From: Prevotella pallens ATCC 700821
GTDB taxonomy: Bacteria; Bacteroidota; Bacteroidia; Bacteroidales; Bacteroidaceae
Direction: 5' to 3'
Length of the DNA stretch: 64,000 bases
Assembly: GCF_000220255.1 (NCBI RefSeq)
Contig: NZ_GL982513.1
Coordinates: forward strand, 1 to 64,000
Of the stretch, positions 62,089-64,000 are shown piece after piece. Position 1 is the first letter of the stretch, and every line of letters begins with the position of its first letter. The position numbers and the translations under genes are program-made. Under the pieces are notes generated by a model. That model had not been told where the DNA came from, searched no databases, and saw nothing but the letters and a program-made list of their open reading frames with translations.

Positions 62089-64000
62089 TTACTTAACAAT
62101 TACTCTTACCACTTTACCACTCTTATACTTAACAATGTTCACACCTTTCTGTGCAGTGTCAATCTTCTGTCCTGCAAGATTGTAGCGAGCAACTATTTCG
62201 TCTTGAGCGTCTACATTTGCATTCTCAATACCTGCTGTAAGAACTACAACATTAGTCAAATTAGTTTGATTAACAACGAGTTCACTCTTAGGAGTAGCGT
62301 TATTGCCTAACTTAGGAGCCACGAAAGCAACTACATGCATATTCTCTGCTTTATATCCAGCAGGAATTGTGTAAGTGAATTGTTGGTCGAAGTTATCATT
62401 ATTCCAATTAATGTTATCGCCAAAGATGTTTGTTAAGCACTGACGGAATGTGTTGTTGTGAACATAGTTCTTAATTTTCTGTCCTTTATCAATCTGTGGA
62501 CTAACAAGTCCGTCTTCAGTTACATAAACATAAATAGCATAATCCTTAAGGAAGTTTGCAGCGTTCTTAACACCAGTACCCTTAACATCTACTATCAATT
62601 GGTCGTTTTGCTCATTTGCAGTTCTATCTACCTTTGCAGCAACATCAAGATTTACGAATGCAGGAAGGTCATTGTTTGTTTGGTCAAACATATTGCCGAA
62701 CATTTCAATAGCCTGACTGAATGCAGCCTCTTTGAAGGCAATTGCTGTTGTAAGCTCGCCCTCGATAAGGCTTCTGTTAAATGCTGCCATCGGATAACCG
62801 CTAGCACCAAGTGCCTTCATAATAGCGATTGATTGTTTTGTTTGGAAAGGATCGTCAGTCCCCATTGGACCGTGAAGTGCAATCCAAGCCAAATCTTGAC
62901 GCTTCTCTTGTAACTGTTTCAAGAGTCTAGAACCAGTAGGACACCAAGTACAAGTAACAGCAGTGAATTGTTCTATAAGCTGCTTTTGTCTTTGAAGTGC
63001 TGTTTCATATAAGTTAATGTCAGATTCGTAAACATCATTAGCTGTGTTTCCTGTTGGCGCAGCACCATCTACTTTAGTAATAGCAAACTTAATTTTGTGT
63101 GAACCTAATGCAATTCCAGTTGTAGGAATTTCTATAACATCAGCCTTTAAATTACCATCTACAGTGCCATTCACTGTTTGCTCTTTAATCTGATTACCAT
63201 CAACAGTAGCTGTTACTGTGTACGAATTGATAGGCGTTGTACCATAGTTGCTAATGTTTAATGTGAACTTTGTATTGTTAGACGCCTTTGTAAATTTATT
63301 GTAAGTAACGCTGTGGAGCATAATATCCTTTGCAGGATAGTCTTTCTCTACTACAGCTTGAATTGCAAGGTTACCATATTTCTCTGAACCAAACTCGTAC
63401 AAGTCTTGGCCACCTTCCATCATAGCATATACCTTCTCTATCGTTCCTTCTTTTTGTAACGATATAGGATAGCATTCAGGAGTTGAGCCTTTCTTCTGTG
63501 TATAAGTAAAACCTAACATTATACCCTCTGCTTTGCTAAAATCGATAGTATAAGGATTGGTAAATGTTACGTCGTTCCAACCTTTCTTCGCATTACTAAT
63601 TTCTTGCTCAGCAACCAAATCGCATCTCATCTTACCACTAGCAGTGCTATAAGTAAACACCTTTAGAGTGATTGCGCCAACGCCATCGGCAGGTATCGCA
63701 ACACGCATACTAATAATCTTACCACCATCGAATGAGCCTGCAATCTCTTTACGAATAGGTGTTACCATTGTAAGTTTACCTTCGTTTTGCGTAAAGCCTA
63801 CACCTTTATCGTTGTAGTTATCGCTAGTGTAATTACCCATATAACGCTGATTAGCAGGCAAGTTTGCACGTGTAGCCTTAAGACTATTATGAGACTTTAC
63901 CGAACTAATTGGTTGAGCGAGGAAAGGTTCTGCCTCGTTCAAGGTTAAGCTACCATTCTGTGCGGTGGCAGCAATTGCCATTGCAAATGCAACGCATGAT
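62089..64000 (-). CDS. Omp28-like exported protein, partial (N-terminus beyond window)
   Basis: At least 637 residues. The frame stays open to the window edge and reads SCVAFAMAIAATAQ, the end of a signal peptide. The ATG at 63981 therefore lies inside the signal and is not the start. Beta-sandwich segments fill about 20-330. An Omp28-type thioredoxin fold follows, with VTCTWCPTG (CxWC). The C-terminal tail ARYNLAGQKIDTAQKG...YKSGKVVRVIVK is the short motif common at the ends of Prevotella secreted proteins, and may be a sorting signal. The function of Omp28-like proteins is unclear; the CxWC suggests thiol redox chemistry or assembly outside the cell. Confidence 0.82.
   Translation of the reverse strand, partial: SCVAFAMAIAATAQNGSLTLNEAEPFLAQPISSVKSHNSLKATRANLPANQRYMGNYTSDNYNDKGVGFTQNEGKLTMVTPIRKEIAGSFDGGKIISMRVAIPADGVGAITLKVFTYSTASGKMRCDLVAEQEISNAKKGWNDVTFTNPYTIDFSKAEGIMLGFTYTQKKGSTPECYPISLQKEGTIEKVYAMMEGGQDLYEFGSEKYGNLAIQAVVEKDYPAKDIMLHSVTYNKFTKASNNTKFTLNISNYGTTPINSYTVTATVDGNQIKEQTVNGTVDGNLKADVIEIPTTGIALGSHKIKFAITKVDGAAPTGNTANDVYESDINLYETALQRQKQLIEQFTAVTCTWCPTGSRLLKQLQEKRQDLAWIALHGPMGTDDPFQTKQSIAIMKALGASGYPMAAFNRSLIEGELTTAIAFKEAAFSQAIEMFGNMFDQTNNDLPAFVNLDVAAKVDRTANEQNDQLIVDVKGTGVKNAANFLKDYAIYVYVTEDGLVSPQIDKGQKIKNYVHNNTFRQCLTNIFGDNINWNNDNFDQQFTYTIPAGYKAENMHVVAFVAPKLGNNATPKSELVVNQTNLTNVVVLTAGIENANVDAQDEIVARYNLAGQKIDTAQKGVNIVKYKSGKVVRVIVK

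Overview
The window looks like a chromosomal segment from an oral or gut Prevotella, or a close relative within Bacteroidota. It carries Bacteroidota-only families (DUF4294, DUF4919, DUF4271, DUF4292, an EnvC-like LytM protein, an Omp28-like protein). Several genes are preceded by the Bacteroidota sigma signature (TTTG, 19-20 bp, TAnnTTTG), and there is a periplasmic glutaminyl cyclase of the type known from Prevotella intermedia and Porphyromonas. The genus is an inference from reading, not from a database search.

Layout. 0-5 kb: the end of an AspT/YidE-type transporter, pyridoxamine kinase, a YifB/ComM ATPase, a thioredoxin-fold lipoprotein without its redox cysteines, and tRNA-Leu. 5-20 kb: two small exported proteins, an SRPBCC protein and pyrE, a LytS/LytTR two-component pair, an exported peptide-processing group (C1 peptidase, glutaminyl cyclase, GATase-M19 dipeptidase fusion) with an Lrp regulator, three tandem FKBP isomerases, a sirtuin and a glutathione peroxidase. 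20-30 kb: DUF4919, then a long housekeeping run metK-DUF4271-hemD-rnpA-yidD-tyrS, then comF-recX-prmC divergent from ribD. 30.7-34.3 kb: a small glycan-type cluster (cytidylyltransferase-oxidoreductase fusion, class V aminotransferase, CDP-glycerol phosphotransferase-like protein).

34.6-50.2 kb is an integrative mobilizable element. It has two tandem tyrosine recombinases, two excisionase-like HTH proteins, a VapE-type ATPase, a degenerate primase, a DUF3408 protein, MobC and a relaxase, but no transfer apparatus of its own. Its cargo is TetR, a TonB receptor and a DUF4374 lipoprotein, resembling XusA/XusB xenosiderophore uptake. An IS3-type insertion sequence with a textbook A6C frameshift site interrupts a small gene behind the integrases. 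A perfectly phased 22-bp iteron array (GGTCTACC core) sits upstream of mobC.

50.4-61.3 kb: a conserved leftward group dut-TPR-DUF4292-EnvC. Divergent from it is a translationally linked operon of dGTPase, an esterase/5'-nucleotidase fusion and a 1,119-residue Dna2-like nuclease-helicase. The window closes with an Omp28-like exported protein cut by the right edge.

The noncoding DNA is unusually structured. Three separated gaps (7.0, 20.3 and 61.7 kb) carry related tandem arrays with an exact 22-bp period. A fourth, unrelated 22-bp array lies at 19.7 kb. A 230-bp element with 29-bp terminal inverted repeats (61.4 kb) has a diverged relative at 6.7 kb. The best leads are these repeats, the dGTPase/nucleotidase/nuclease-helicase operon, the 30.7-34.3 kb cluster and the siderophore-type cargo on the mobile element.
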